The translations under genes were made by a program, and so were the position numbers. DNA of 64,000 nt from Anthostomella pinea. Its lineage: Eukaryota > Ascomycota > Sordariomycetes > Xylariales > Xylariaceae. Where the stretch lies: assembly GCA_963556695.1 (NCBI GenBank), contig CAUWAG010000014.1, positions 1 to 64,000 on the forward strand, in the 5' to 3' direction. Under the pieces are notes generated by a model. That model saw nothing but the letters and a program-made list of their open reading frames with translations, was not told the origin of the DNA and made no database searches. The stretch's first letter is position 1. Every line of letters begins with the position of its first letter. This document shows, piece after piece, positions 1 through 11,307 of the stretch.

Positions 1-2389
1 TAGGAATAACACAGGCTTTCACAGCCCTCCTGGTTGATTTTACTGGGAGTCCCTTGACTGTGTTGCATAGTCTTCGAAGGTGATTTGTTACCCTACTAGC
101 TTTCTTGGCCCAGTGAGAAACATGAACTTTGAAGTTTAGTTTTCTATCCAGAAAGACACCTAGCCATCGTATAGAATGCTTAGCTATTTTGTTCATTGTC
201 CTGTGGCAGACTGGAGGATTTTCTGAGTTCTTTTTCCGCGAGAAGTGCATGATCTCGGTTTTGTCGGGGTCAAACTCAATAGCATTATTGTGTCCCCATT
301 GGTTGAGCAAATGAAGGTTTTCAGAAGCCTCTGTAGCTGTTTCCTCAAGGTTCTTTCTAATACAGAGAGTTGCTAGGTCGTCTGTATATCCAAAGCGTCT
401 TCTTTTCATGCCAAGTTGGGCACAGATTGGCTCGGTATACAGTATGTAAAGGATTGGAGAGGCTGGTCAACCTTGTGGTAGCCCATAAATGAGAGCTTTT
501 ATATCGGTCATAATACCTTCAAACCGAACTCTTGCGGACCGCTCGGACATGAATGACTGGACCCATCTTATAAGAAAGCCTGGCCAGCCCTGTTCTCTCA
601 TGCGAACCACCAGCTGTCCCTTTAGGGCAGCATCAAAGGCCCCTTTCACATCTGACGTGACTACTGTTGCAACCAGGCCTTGGTCAAGGGCCTGCTCAAT
701 ATCGTGTATGAGTGCAGCTACCAGGTCAGTGGCAGAGCGCTTTGGTAGAGCTCCAAAATGTTGTGGAGCTAGAATCCCAAGTTTGACAACAAACCAGGTA
801 ATTCTTTTCGCGATGAGTCATTCTAGGCCTTTGCTAAGACATGACAGTAGCGATATTGGTCTGTAGGCTCTGGGATTGGAGTAGTCTTTCTTTCCTGGTT
901 TTGGGATCATCACCACCTCAGCTGCTTTGAATGATTTAGGGTGGTGTCCAATCTGTAGACAGGTCTGGAAAAGGGCTCTGATATGTTCACCAATGACTGG
1001 CCAGCAAGCTTTCAGAATCCGTACTGTGAGGGTGTCTATTCCCGGGGAGTTGCTCTTGGTTCCTAGAGTGCACCCTTCAGCCTCTTCCAGTCCGACATGG
1101 TATTCAAGGGGGATGTATGGCTTAGGTTGTATGATCTGCGCAGACCAGGGGTCGATGATATCGTTGTCTGAGGTACTTCGTTCAAGCATGGCTGAGCGTA
1201 GTGCATTTGCCTTGCTCTCTTGTGATTCGAATATTTGGTCTCCTATGATGATTAGAGGGGAACGCAGTCCTGCTGATAACTTGTGCCAAGAGACGATTCT
1301 GTATAGAACCTTTGGCTCAGTTGCTGAATTGATTAGAGTCTGCCAGTACTCTCTCCTAGCTTTCCGAACCACGCCGCGAAATTCCCGTCGGGCTGAATTC
1401 CGTCCTTCTTGGCTTGTAGTCTGTTTGGAAAGGGCCCTGTATGTCTGAACAGCTGCTTTGCAGTCATCATTCCACCAAGCAGTGGGCCTAGATTGACGGG
1501 GCCTCTTGCCCACTGTCCTGATACAGCCTTGGATCATGTTGATCAGGCTTTGTGTAAAGGTGTCCACCTGGCCAGGGGATACACCCAGCCGGGGGAGTTC
1601 ATGAATCCTGGTTTGGACATTATCTGCCAGCTCCTGTAGTTTATCGTCCGGTACTATCCAATGATTGGCCTTGGGTACTCGGTCCAGATCTCCCTGGATT
1701 GGAATGACTATTCGTAATGTCTCATGATCTGAGGTGCACTGAAGTGCATCATTGACTGAGGCTTCAGCCATGGGGACATCAGAGAACACCAGATCTAGTA
1801 CATTTCCGTCATCATGTGTCGGGACATCTGGTTCAGAAATCAGATCCAGTCCGTGGTCTGCCATAGTTTGTGCAAGTATAGTACCACCATGATATCCTGG
1901 ATTGCTTGAGTCCCAGGATGTGTCGCCAGCATTGAAATCTCCAGCTATAACGCAGCCAAAAGGTGGAGTCCATACTTCCAGAATGTCATCCACTTCCTGT
2001 GGGTTGTCACATGGCCGGTAGACACTGGCAAATGTAATGCCTTGTACCTTGACCCAGGTGATGTCTCGTGTAGCATAGGGCCGAAGTTGATCCGCTTGAA
2101 GGTATTTTCTCACATAGATGAGAGATCTGGGCCGTGTACTGTCGCTGTCCCAGGAATCCACTGGGGAGTATATATCGTAATTGGGGTGTGTCTTTACTCC
2201 CATTCTCCTGCCTGGTGGTATGCCAACCCAGGGCTCTTGCATCAGAATGATGTCTGCTTGTTCTCCTTTATAGTCAGCCAGGTTGATGGCTAACTCTGTA
2301 GGGCCTGCACTCTTTTGTCCCCCTGCTGTATTCACAGAATGGATGACTAGATGCCCGTGTCGATGTGTTTCGTTTGATGTACCTAACAT
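1..2389 (-). pseudogene. LINE ORF2, endonuclease-reverse transcriptase, partial and with stops
   Basis: ORF2 encodes the enzyme that nicks the target and reverse-transcribes the LINE. From the ATG at 2389 the N-terminal 230 residues match an APE-type endonuclease, with MQEPW (catalytic Glu), GDFN and TSDHE motifs in order. The reverse transcriptase follows with YRPISLLS, SDVKGAFD, GLPQG and GYTDDLA (the YxDD catalytic motif). The frame is interrupted near 818 (TGA after KGLE) and near 470 (TGA after GLPQG, where copy 2 has Ser). The first stop fits CGA to TGA. The frame runs off the left edge after VKACVIP. The copy at 9077-11188 shows that RNase H should follow. This copy is not expected to make active enzyme. 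Confidence 0.88.
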
Positions 2390-4017
2390 TGACTGACAAC
2401 AATGGTATCGGCATCTCTGGGATGAGTTGTATCTGTTGTGTCGATTTGCATTGTGGTGTCTTTGTTATTATTGCTAGGTGTTGACCCAGCTTGGTTTCTG
2501 CCTGCTTCGTTGAAGGCCTTGGATCTGGCTCTTTCTCCGGCTAGCCTTATTTCCTGGATTTGCTCCCATGTGTGCTTATGGATGGTACCTTTCACAACCT
2601 TGGGGCGGGCAGGGCATTTGTCGAAGTTGGCAGCATGAGGTCCTTTGCAGTTGACACACTTTGGGATTGGTTTTTCGCACTCTCCCTGGTGTACTGTGTT
2701 GGCGCAGTGTGCACATACTTGTTTTTCGCATCGGTAATTCCTACCATGGTATCTGAAGCAGCTTGCACACTGGTGAACCTTGGGGGTGTGTTGAATATGC
2801 CTTGAGGTCATTGAGTGGGCAAAAAGCGTAAATGGTTTCCTTGCTGCACTGGGCAGAGAGATTATCCATGTAGTTTCTGGATCAGAATCAATCGTGTTCT
2901 TTGAGAGTATGCACCTCAGAGGTCTGTCGCCTGTTTGGGCTTCAACTTCATCGGCAACAACAGTGTCAGTAATATCGATTGTGAACCCTTCTGCACTGAT
3001 GACCTTTCTTGGGCATCCATTGACCTTGTAATGATGCCAGACTGTGTGGGTCTCAATCTTTTGTGCCTTGAGAATGTCGGCAATTTCTTCTTGGAAAGCC
3101 AGAAGCTTAGCCTGAGTTGGCTTGTCCCTTGGGTGTAAGGTAAAACCAGAAGGACACCGTGTCACTTCTCTAAGCTCTTAAGGGTGGAGCTTAAGTCTTC
3201 TGTTTAGTGTAGACTTGATTCCATAAGGCTCAAGGTAGCTATTATCCATGCGGACAAAGACCTGGAGATCATCCTGCTTCCTCTTCAATTGGTTGATAGT
3301 GATGAGGGCACTAGGCTGTGTTTTCTTCATGGTAGTGTTGACTGTCCATGGATGCTGTCGTTGGCCAGAGGAGACAGCTTGGGCGAAGGTCATGGTGGGC
3401 TTCCCTATTTCTATCCCCTCAGAAGTGGCCTTTCTTGTGGTCAGATCTCGGGTTTCCAACCACTCATTCAGACATTTGGTGAAGAAAGCGCTGAACTCCT
3501 TGGCATGAGAGTATAATTTGGTTCCAGCTTTCTCAAGTGTCTTATCGACTGCTGCAGCACACTCCTGAAACATTGTTATCCTGGCTTCATAGAGATGCTT
3601 GTCTTTAGCCAGTATTTTGGCAACTTGGTCCTGGCACTCTAAAGAGGAGATTTTGTTCCTTGTATCACCTCCAATGACTTGGTCTGTAAGGATTTCGCTT
3701 GACTGAGGTGATTCCGTATCAATGGTGCTGCTATTATTGATATTTCGGGATTTTCCTTTCAGAGGGGAAACAGTGGTGAAGTCAGCCTCAGAGACCTGTG
3801 ACAGGCTGCTGTTGATGTTGTCAAGCAGTGCCTGGCGGAGCCTGCTTGGGGTTGCCGGGTCATGTGTTCTTTTAGGGACTGGGGATTTGAACACGCCGCC
3901 AATAGTCGTCTTTGGGACGGCCACTGGCGTGTTTGAGGGCCTGTCGTGGAAGGGTGCCATCCAGCTTGTAAGAAAAAATTTCTGCGCCTTGGCAAGGATA
4001 GTCAGGTACTGAAACAA
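2383..4017 (-). pseudogene. LINE ORF1, gag-like zinc-knuckle protein, one internal stop
   Basis: ORF1 would encode about 545 residues of nucleic-acid-binding protein that packages the LINE RNA. The frame is open from 4017 to 3178, meets a single TAA, and resumes in the same frame from 3165 to 2383. The C-terminal third carries three Cys/His knuckles typical of LINE ORF1: one beginning CASCFRYHGRNYRC, then CAHC...H...C, then CVNC...H...C (about residues 410-460). The N-terminal half is hydrophilic and low in recognisable motifs. The TAA could come from CAA by a RIP-type C-to-T change. The ORF1 stop TAG overlaps the ORF2 start in the string ATGTTAG, an arrangement that suggests stop-start coupled translation of ORF2. 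Confidence 0.85.
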
Positions 4018-4105
4018 ATGTCTGTTTTAGTGCAGATATAGAGGTTGCGCCCTAACAGCGGGGCGCCAAGAAAAATAGTTGTTTTTGGTAAGAGTGTGTG
4101 AGAGG

Positions 4106-4245
4106 ATCCCCTTAAAGGGGCAACCTCCCGCTGTACCTATCTCTCTCTTTCTTCCTTTCCTCTCTAGTCTTGATATTCTCGTCAATAGAGTAATAGCTGC
4201 TTGCTGCAGGCTAGGTCCCAGCTCTCCAGTATGCTCGCCGTGACA
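4106..4245 (+). mobile_element. 5'-truncated copy of the 212-bp LTR family
   Basis: These 140 bases match the 3' two thirds of the solo LTR at 43030-43241 in the same orientation, ending in CCGTGACA. The 5' end is lost at the junction with the LINE 5' UTR, so no target duplication can be scored. Confidence 0.8.
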
Positions 4246-4936
4246 CTGACTAGTCACATGACACGTGGTGGTTGCCATGACTAGCACCCTGACTCGTACG
4301 CTGACTCGGAAAAGGATGGTCTGGAGCATCGACTCCAGTATGAACAGATGTGTTCAAATAGCTGTAGCTGCCAACCAATGTGGCAGACCTGAATATGACA
4401 GCAACGATTGCAGCTACCGCTCAACACCACCGGCTTGTCAACCTTCGATAATCTGACATGTTTATATTATTGAAACTTTATTTTTAAAATTTTACTCGCA
4501 TTAAAAGATCAATTCCTTAAATATTAATATGGGGATTTAAAATACGGAAAAAATCTAATTATGTGAGAATTCGTCGTGCGGAATATTCAGTTCATACGTG
4601 CGTATTTGATGGTTGTTCTAAGTCTACCTGATACGGACGGATTCACACTTAAATACTGTTGCAGCGCGTCTATGCGTGGTGGTAACGGAGCTGTGTGGTA
4701 ACCATCCCACTCACAGCGCACAGATCACCCAGGGACACACCATGAGCCACCACCACATCCGACAAATTATTAAAAAAAAAAAAAAATTTTATGGAAACCT
4801 TTTATTATTTTGTACTTTTTTTAATTACGAAGTTATTTATTGTTAAAAGTAGAGATTTTATATGTAAATCTATGTTTCAGGGTTTCTAACTGTTTTAAGG
4901 TTTTGTCCCCCACTTTGCGCAGCAAAGTGAACAGCG
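4246..4936. other. Intergenic stretch without a recognisable gene
   Basis: The left part is of normal composition. From about 4450 to 4920 it is AT-rich, with a poly-A run near 4770 and no convincing reading frame. It probably holds worn repeat sequence; I recognise nothing specific. Confidence 0.5.
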
Positions 4937-4941
4937 CTCGC

Positions 4942-5153
4942 TGTCACAGCGAGCGTACTGAGGAGCTGGGACAGGGCCGGCAGCAAGCAGCTATTACTCT
5001 ATTGACGAGAATATCAAGAGTAGAGAGGAAAGGAAGAAAGAGAGAGATAGGTACAGTGGGAGGTTGCCCCTTTACGGGGATCCTCTGGTCAGATCCTTCC
5101 CCTATTGGGAAGTATCCGCTTGTCATGTGGGGAGGTCTGTGCAGGCCGTCACA
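4942..5153 (-). mobile_element. Solo LTR, 212-bp family, 5-bp target duplication CTCGC
   Basis: A 212 bp unit with terminal inverted ends (TGTCACAGC on the plus strand, GGCCGTCACA at the other end) is flanked by the direct repeat CTCGC at 4937-4941 and 5154-5158. That is the signature of an LTR retrotransposon insertion later reduced by LTR-LTR recombination. The same 212 bp unit in opposite orientation is at 43030-43241. It lies 305 bp upstream of the adenylosuccinate synthetase ATG, where it could contribute promoter elements. No internal retroelement sequence is present. Confidence 0.92.
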
Positions 5154-5457
5154 CTCGCGGTGGATACCCTTGAGCCCACAGATAGCTAATCCTCATTCCT
5201 CAATCGTGGTTGCCCCGCGTGTCGGATGGACCCGCCCATCACCCACTCCGCAGAAGATCTTTCATCGCAGGGCTTCGAAGCTGCCCCTCCACCCCTCCCC
5301 CACCTTCGAATTTCGAAAGCAAAGCTGGAGAACTTGGGACGCGCCCACACAACACCACCCTCAATTGCCTCGCCGGCATCGCACTTCGCACTTCGCACAC
5401 ATATCAGTCACACGCCAGAGTTGCCTCTCCATCTGCATCTGTGCTTACATCGCGAAC

Positions 5458-8400
5458 ATGCCTGCCACCATCATCCTGGGCTCCCAATGGGGGTGAGTCA
5501 GCTGCCCCTTGCTTTGTTGCATCAGCTTTGCCCACCAACATGCATGCTAACCAACCGCCGTGAAACAGAGACGAGGGCAAAGGTGTGCCGACCACTTCAC
5601 TTCCATCCGAACAACATGCTACTCGTGCCTATGCATCGAAGCGCCCGTCCGACGCGTTACACGAGACCAATTGCTAAGAAGAGACGCAGGGAAGCTTACC
5701 GACATCCTCGGTACCCCCAAGACGCCTGGATCTGGACCCAAGCTAGTTGCTCGCGCGGCAGGAGGACATGTACGCACAGCCCCTTTCCACGGCCTGGAAG
5801 TACGATGCTGACACAGAGAAGAACGCCGGACATTCAGGTCTCTAGATATATCCATTGGCTCGTGCTGTCATGTCTGGAACTAACCTCCCGGCAGTGAGTT
5901 CAGCTACATGCGCCAGAGCGCCGACTGGATCTCCTGGACAGAAAGGTTACTGATATTGACCGAAACCATTCACTAGATTGGTATGCCCCGGGTCCTCTTC
6001 GAATCCACGCGAGTAGTTATACGACTGACACGTATCACCACAGTTGCCAATGGCGTATCCTACGACTTCCACCTCCTACCTGTACGTTCTTCGCAACTCC
6101 ATCCCCACCCGGTTCCCGGCGGTATTGGACACCGCACCTGCCGTCTTTCCGACTCAATACCGGACATGGATTGCATTGATGCTGGATTGATATCAAGCTA
6201 CTCACCAGTCGAAATAGTCAGGCCTCGTCAACCCGTCTTGTGTGAACCTGATAGGTTCTGGAGTCGTCTTCCACGGTTGGTCTTCACCTCGAACCCCCAC
6301 CTGGCTGGAAGGAATTAATCTCTAATCACGGATATTGAAGTCCCGAGTTTCTGGAAAGAGCTCGACGCATTGGAGGCCAAGGGCTTATCCGGGGTTCGAG
6401 AGCGCATTCTTGTGTCGGATCGGTGCCAAGTAAATCTGGATCTGTAAGCGCACCATGTCTCTCCGGGGTACAGAACCCACCTTTTGCGGCGGCACACCGG
6501 GTTCATGAGGCGACTTGGGCCCCCTTTGTCGTCCTTACATCGTGAACTGATGACTGACGAATGATGTAGCCATGCCGCCGTCGACGGACTCGAAGAGGTT
6601 GAGGTTAGTAACCCTGTGTTTCTTTTCTGCAAAGAGGGGGCAAGTCGACGAGGTTTCCGTTGCTACAAATTGGTCATAAGCAAAGACTGACCGATAATCA
6701 GCTTGGCGAACGAAAGATTGGCACAACTGGAAGAGGCATAGGACCATCATACTCGACCAAAGCTGCGAGAAGTGGTATCCGAATCCACGAAGTCTTTGAC
6801 CAGGAAAACTTCGAGCGAAAGCTTCGCCAGATGGCGTCGGGGTACAAGAAGAGGTTTGGAGATCTCCTCAAATACGGTCAGTACTTTTACGTCGAGTGAT
6901 ACCTTCAGTTTATTGTATGGTGAGGTTGTGGTTGCAGCCGACCGGAGAGCGTACACCTCTCAGTCATTCATGGTATTTGATTTCGCTGACCTATTTCATA
7001 ACAGATGTCGAGAATGAGATAAACAGATTCCGAGAAGTACGTCATCGGCCTAGCCTCGACCTCTTTCCAACCCGTGAATACTGATTGTCTTCGCAGTATC
7101 GCCCAAAGCTCGCCGAATATGTCGTTGACGCTGTACACTACATGAAGAATGCCCAGGACCGGGACTGGAAGATCCTGATCGAGGGTGCGGTACGTCAATT
7201 CAGGACACGCCTGACTTCACTTTTAACCCTGATGAGCCAATCTCAAAGTCCACACTCGAGCTTCTTGCTCCCGAGATTTTCACACTACTCCTTCGTTCAA
7301 TGTTCACTCCAGGTCACTACTGACTCATTTCTTTACAGAATGCTTTGATGCTCGACATCGACTACGGCACCTACCCGTATGTCACCAGCAGCAACACGGG
7401 ATTGGGTGGCATCTTCACCGGTCTCGCTCTGCACCCAAAGAAGATTGAGTGAGTCATTTCCCAGACACCAGTGGTTTCCTCGTGGCTCATGGCCTGTGTC
7501 TCACGCCATTGAATGCGAAATCGACCACCAAATTGACAATGCTAACTCCTCTGCTCATAGGCAGATCATCGGTGTCGCAAAGGCTTATGTACGTCTCGAC
7601 CTGCCCCTTTTCATTTCCCTCATGCCACTTCATCGTTACCTATGGTGTCTAGCCATGAGATAGATCCAAACTACTCGGGAGCTAGTTTTTCAATGCTGAC
7701 TATTTTATCCCCTTAGACTACAAGAGTCGGTGGTGGACCGTTCAAGACCGAAGACCTCGGCGAGGACGGCACGAAGCTGCAGGAAATTGGTCCGTCTTCT
7801 CATTCCGTCCACAAACTGAAAAAATGTGCTAACCTCAACTAGGCCGTGAATGGGGTGTGTCCACAGGTCGTAAACGTCGATGTGTACGTCTTTCAGACCT
7901 CATCTCAACCTTCAGCAATGTCTCCACCTCGATGTTCAATCCTCGGCCTACGATTAACGACTTTTCACGAGTCTAAGCTCCAGATTAGTTTACAGACTTC
8001 TAGCATGATCAATGTTAGCTAACAGTTCATCTTCGATAGGGCTGGCTCGACCTCGTCGTTCTCCAGTACTCCAACTCCATCAACCAGTACACCTGCTGGA
8101 ACTTGACCAAGGTGGGCTGACTCGGAACGGTCTAAGACGGCGAGAAGCTAATCATCCCATAGCTCGACTGCCTGGATACCTTCAAGACGATCAAGGTATG
8201 TGTCCGTGCTCCTCGATGACTAGCTCCTCAGACTGACCATTCAGGTTGCCACCGCTTATAAGCACCCCAAATCTGGTGAAGAGATTGGCTTCCCTGCGGA
8301 TCTTGTCCTGCTCGAGCGTTGGTACGTAGGATATCCTCCCGCCCCGAAGTCGCTTCCTGAATCATTCCTATGCAATGAACTGAAAATAGGGGTACTAACA

Positions 8401-8763
8401 AACATGTAGTGAGGTTGTGTACCAAGAACTGGAAGGTTGGCAGCAGCCGACAACGCACACCAAGACCTTTGTAAGACACTCACGCTACGGCTCTTCCACT
8501 CTTCGCTCCTTGCGACGGAACTCAGCTGACACGTGGAATTAGGAGGGGCTTCCGCAACGAGCACGCGAGTATGTCGAGCTCATTGAGAAACACACTGGAG
8601 GTGAGACCCCATGCCATTATATCCCTTGCCGTCACCTGCTACCTCCCCAAATAATCCTCGTCGTGAAGTGCAACTGCTAAATTTTTGACTAGTCCCTGTC
8701 GCTTTCATAGGAACGGGTCCTGACCGAGAGGATATGATTACTCGTCCTCTGCCTGCCGCTTGA
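5458..8763 (+). CDS. Adenylosuccinate synthetase, intron-rich (about 21 exons)
   Basis: This cytosolic purine enzyme condenses IMP and aspartate with GTP to adenylosuccinate, the first committed step to AMP. I assembled exons at 5458-5492, 5569-5582, 5690-5769, 5822-5837, 6044-6081, 6218-6275, 6341-6443, 6570-6603, 6702-6876, 7005-7036, 7097-7189, 7339-7448, 7561-7588, 7717-7789, 7843-7883, 8040-8111, 8163-8195, 8245-8321, 8410-8470, 8543-8600 and 8693-8763. They total 1302 bases, or 433 residues, the usual family length. Seen motifs: start [12 protein letters not shown] then DEGKGK (GTP P-loop and catalytic Asp), NAGH (catalytic His), [43 protein letters not shown] (substrate loop) and GTGPDRED near the C terminus. 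The junction 5837/6044 is the least certain (NAGHSV where NAGHTIV is usual). The gene looks intact. About 20 introns is far above the usual few per gene in filamentous ascomycetes. Confidence 0.93.
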
Positions 8764-9076
8764 GCCCAAGCTGTTGGGCATCAGTCTTGGTCGAAGGAAA
8801 GCAGTCGGGGCGTATGATGAAGCTCGTGGCGTCTTCAGGCTGACACATTGGCCTCTCCACATATCGTCATCAGTTTTTGGCATGGCTTGCTTTGCCTCAC
8901 TAGACCCAGGTCTCGGAAAATAGATAAAATAGACTTCTCGCGAATCATGGTGCTCTTTTGATTCTAATCCCAAGATTTGTGGCCGTGAACATTAATTCTC
9001 ATTGACGGTACGAAGCTGTCTTCGTTTCTCAAAATGTTTAGGATTGTAATAGCTCATCAAAGTCAATGCTCTACTA

Positions 9077-11188
9077 TGTTTTGTTTGTTTTGTATTTAAC
9101 GTGGGGGATTGCTCCTCAGTAGTGCAAACCACGCCTCCCAGAGCCTCTGCATCGCAGGGTTGTGGAGGTATCAAGATAATAAGTACAGTCAGTCCCGCTC
9201 ACGAGCCCATCCCCGTTATTGCGGCGGTATGACCTTGGGTCATCCATCTGGTCCTTCAAGAACAGCTATCTATCAGGGGCAGATTAATGAAAAGAATTTG
9301 CTCTTCTCTTTGAATTTTGCCCATTCTGTGCTCCTCTCCCCCAAGTATTGTAAACAAGCTGTCCTAGGCAAATACCTGGGCAGTAGCCGATGTTTTCCCA
9401 GCCTCTTACAAAAGAAAATGTGTTGTGGTATTTTCTTCTCACCACAGCTGTAGTGATCATTTGAGTCTGTATGCCCAAAGCATTCGTGGTATCTGGCAAA
9501 GTCGCCATGTCGAGATCTGGCTGCTAGAAGTCTGTGTAAAGTACTCCTTTTAAAAGATATAAGGTCTCTTTTAGTTACTACATGTGAGTATACTTCTTGA
9601 TACCTAGGTTCTGATTGGTCTTTCTATTATTGATTGAATTCTTTCTTGTCCTTTTTTTTGAGATCTCTCTTGACCCACAAGATTGTGGGAAGGTTTGTTG
9701 TGTCTGATTCTAGCATGGCACCCTCTTTTATTAGTGTGTTAGCAGCTTTGTTGCCATCAATATCTCTGTGTCCAGGAATCCACTTGACGGTCACTCCAGA
9801 AGTGTGTGCTGTGGCAAGTTCTTGAAATCGTAGAAAAATATTCTGTGATGTCTCGGGTGGAGTCCCATTGAGCCCATCAACCACTGACGTGTTGTCCAGG
9901 CAGACATATAGCTATTTTCCGTGTCCAATTGCCCTGGCTGCTACAAGACCTTGGAGAGCACCATAGACTTCAGCATCTACTACTTCTGCTTGCAGAAGTC
10001 TACCCTTTCCCCGGTATACTTCTTGAGTAGTGTTGCCTTTCCTGATGGTGTAACCCCATCCAGTGCGGGTTGTACCTTGGTCAACCAATTGTGATCCATC
10101 TGAGTAGATGACGAGGTCAGTGTTCACATTTCTCTCCTGTAGCCATTGCTTGAAGAGCTCTGTTTCTTTGTCTTTGTCTTTACGGACTGGGGGCTTCTTC
10201 CATGAAGGCCTGGTAAGTGTTGGTCTCTGGAAGTCAGGGACTAGCTGGAAGCTCCTTTGTAGCCTTGTTGGATCCTTGCGGGCTTGTATTTGGAGCCTGC
10301 CAACAAGAGGGTGTCTCTGGTCTATTCGTCCTAGTCGAAGGCCGTGACGTCGTCGTATTGACTCTGCAAGAACTCCAGCTGGGGGAATCTGTGATTCAAA
10401 GTATAGGATATGTCCAGGATATGTTTTCCAGACCGGCAGGATAGCCCTGATGGCTGTTCGTAATACAGCGTCTATCGTTCCAAGAAGCCCCTTAATACGA
10501 TATGCTGATGTCCCACCTGAGTTCCTGATTTTTTTGCTTCCTGGGTACCAGGCCTTCAAGCCGTATGTAAGAATAGGAATAACACAAGCTTTCACAGCCC
10601 TCCTGGTCGACTTTACTGGGAATCCTTTGACTGTGTTGCATAGTCCTCACAGGTGATTTGTTACCTTATTAGCTTTCTTGGCCCAGTGAGAAACATGATC
10701 TTTAAAGTTTAGTTTCTATCCAAAAAGACACCTAGCCATCGCATGGAAACCTTGGCTGTTTTGTTCATTGTCCTGTGGCAGACTGGAGGGTTGTCTGAGT
10801 TTTTTTTTCTTAAGAAGTGCATAATTTCAGTTTTGTTAGGGTCAAATTCAATAGCATTGTTATGTCCCTATTGGTTGAGCAAGTGAAGATTTATAGAAGC
10901 CTCTATAGCTGTTTCCTTAAGGTTCTTTCCAATGCAGAGAGTCGCTAGGTTATCTACATATCCAAAGCGTCTCTTTTTTATACAAAGTCGGGCACAGATT
11001 GGCTCTGTATATAGCATGTAAAGGATTGGAGAGGCTGGTGAGCCTTGTGGTAGCCCACAAGTGAGAGCTTTAATATCAGGCACAATACCTTTAAACCGAA
11101 CCCTTGCGGACCGCTCGGACATGAATGACTGGACCCATCTTATGAGAAAGCCCGGCCAGCCCTGTTCTCTCATACGAACCACCAGCCG
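9077..11188 (-). mobile_element. LINE copy 2, 3' half (RT end, RNase H, zinc finger, 3' UTR)
   Basis: This minus-strand LINE is 5'-truncated at about 11188, inside the reverse transcriptase, and ends at about 9077 in an AAAC-type tail. It starts roughly 310 bp beyond the stop of the adenylosuccinate synthetase gene, which it has not damaged. An LTR remnant follows at its truncated end. Copy 2 shares the 3' UTR with the copies at 44397-46190 and 61051-62783. Confidence 0.9.
9160..11180 (-). pseudogene. LINE ORF2 C-terminal half: RT thumb, RNase H, Cys/His finger
   Basis: Reading minus strand, the RT segment (11180-10868) has SERSARVRFKG, GLPQGSPASP and a degenerate catalytic box GYVDNLA in place of YxDD. 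The thumb follows (10595 onward, KACVIPILTYGLKAWYPG). An RNase H type I domain (about 10130-9630) shows IYSDGS, AEVYGAL, CLDNTSVVDG and GHRDIDGNKAAN, so all four acidic positions and the catalytic His are present. A C-terminal finger (about 9500-9400) reads FGHTDSNDHYSCGEKK. Stops and frame breaks separate the blocks, including one near 9912, so no full enzyme is made. RNase H in these LINEs removes template RNA after first-strand synthesis. Confidence 0.85.
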
Positions 11189-11307
11189 TGTCACGGCGAG
11201 CATACTGGGGAGCTGGGACATGGCCCGCAGCAAGCAGCTATTACTCTATTGACGAGAATATCAAGGCTAGAGAAGAAACGAAGAGAGAGAGAGAGAGAAA
11301 TAGGTAC
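11189..11307 (-). mobile_element. Truncated copy of the 212-bp LTR family
   Basis: It begins with TGTCACGGCGAGC, the end of the 212 bp LTR, and matches about 120 bases of it before being cut at the junction with the SINE tail at 11308. The CT/GA-rich internal tract is expanded (GAGAGAGAGA). No target duplication survives. Confidence 0.8.

Larger units (their letters stand above)
1..4105 (-). mobile_element. Tad/I-like non-LTR retrotransposon (LINE), copy 1, 3' end beyond window
   Basis: This is the 5' part of a LINE on the minus strand with a short 5' UTR (about 4018-4105), ORF1 (gag-like) and ORF2 (endonuclease and reverse transcriptase). The left window edge cuts it inside the reverse-transcriptase thumb, so RNase H and the 3' tail are not visible here, but three partial copies in this window (9077-11188, 44397-46190, 61051-62783) show them. 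The order endonuclease-RT-RNase H-Cys/His finger fits the Tad1/I group known from filamentous fungi. Both reading frames carry internal stops, so this copy looks inactive. The 5' UTR is repeated as a fragment at 12141-12213. An LTR remnant abuts the 5' end at 4106. Family level is confident; the exact clade is inference. Confidence 0.9.

Noticed and set aside
5226..5897. A 223-codon frame across the start of the purine gene
   Set aside because: It reads straight through introns and exons of the synthetase in the wrong frame; the [12 protein letters not shown] start and spliced exons explain the region.
9912..10595. A cellular RNase H gene
   Set aside because: The domain continues from RT thumb sequence and into the LINE 3' UTR, so it belongs to the transposon.
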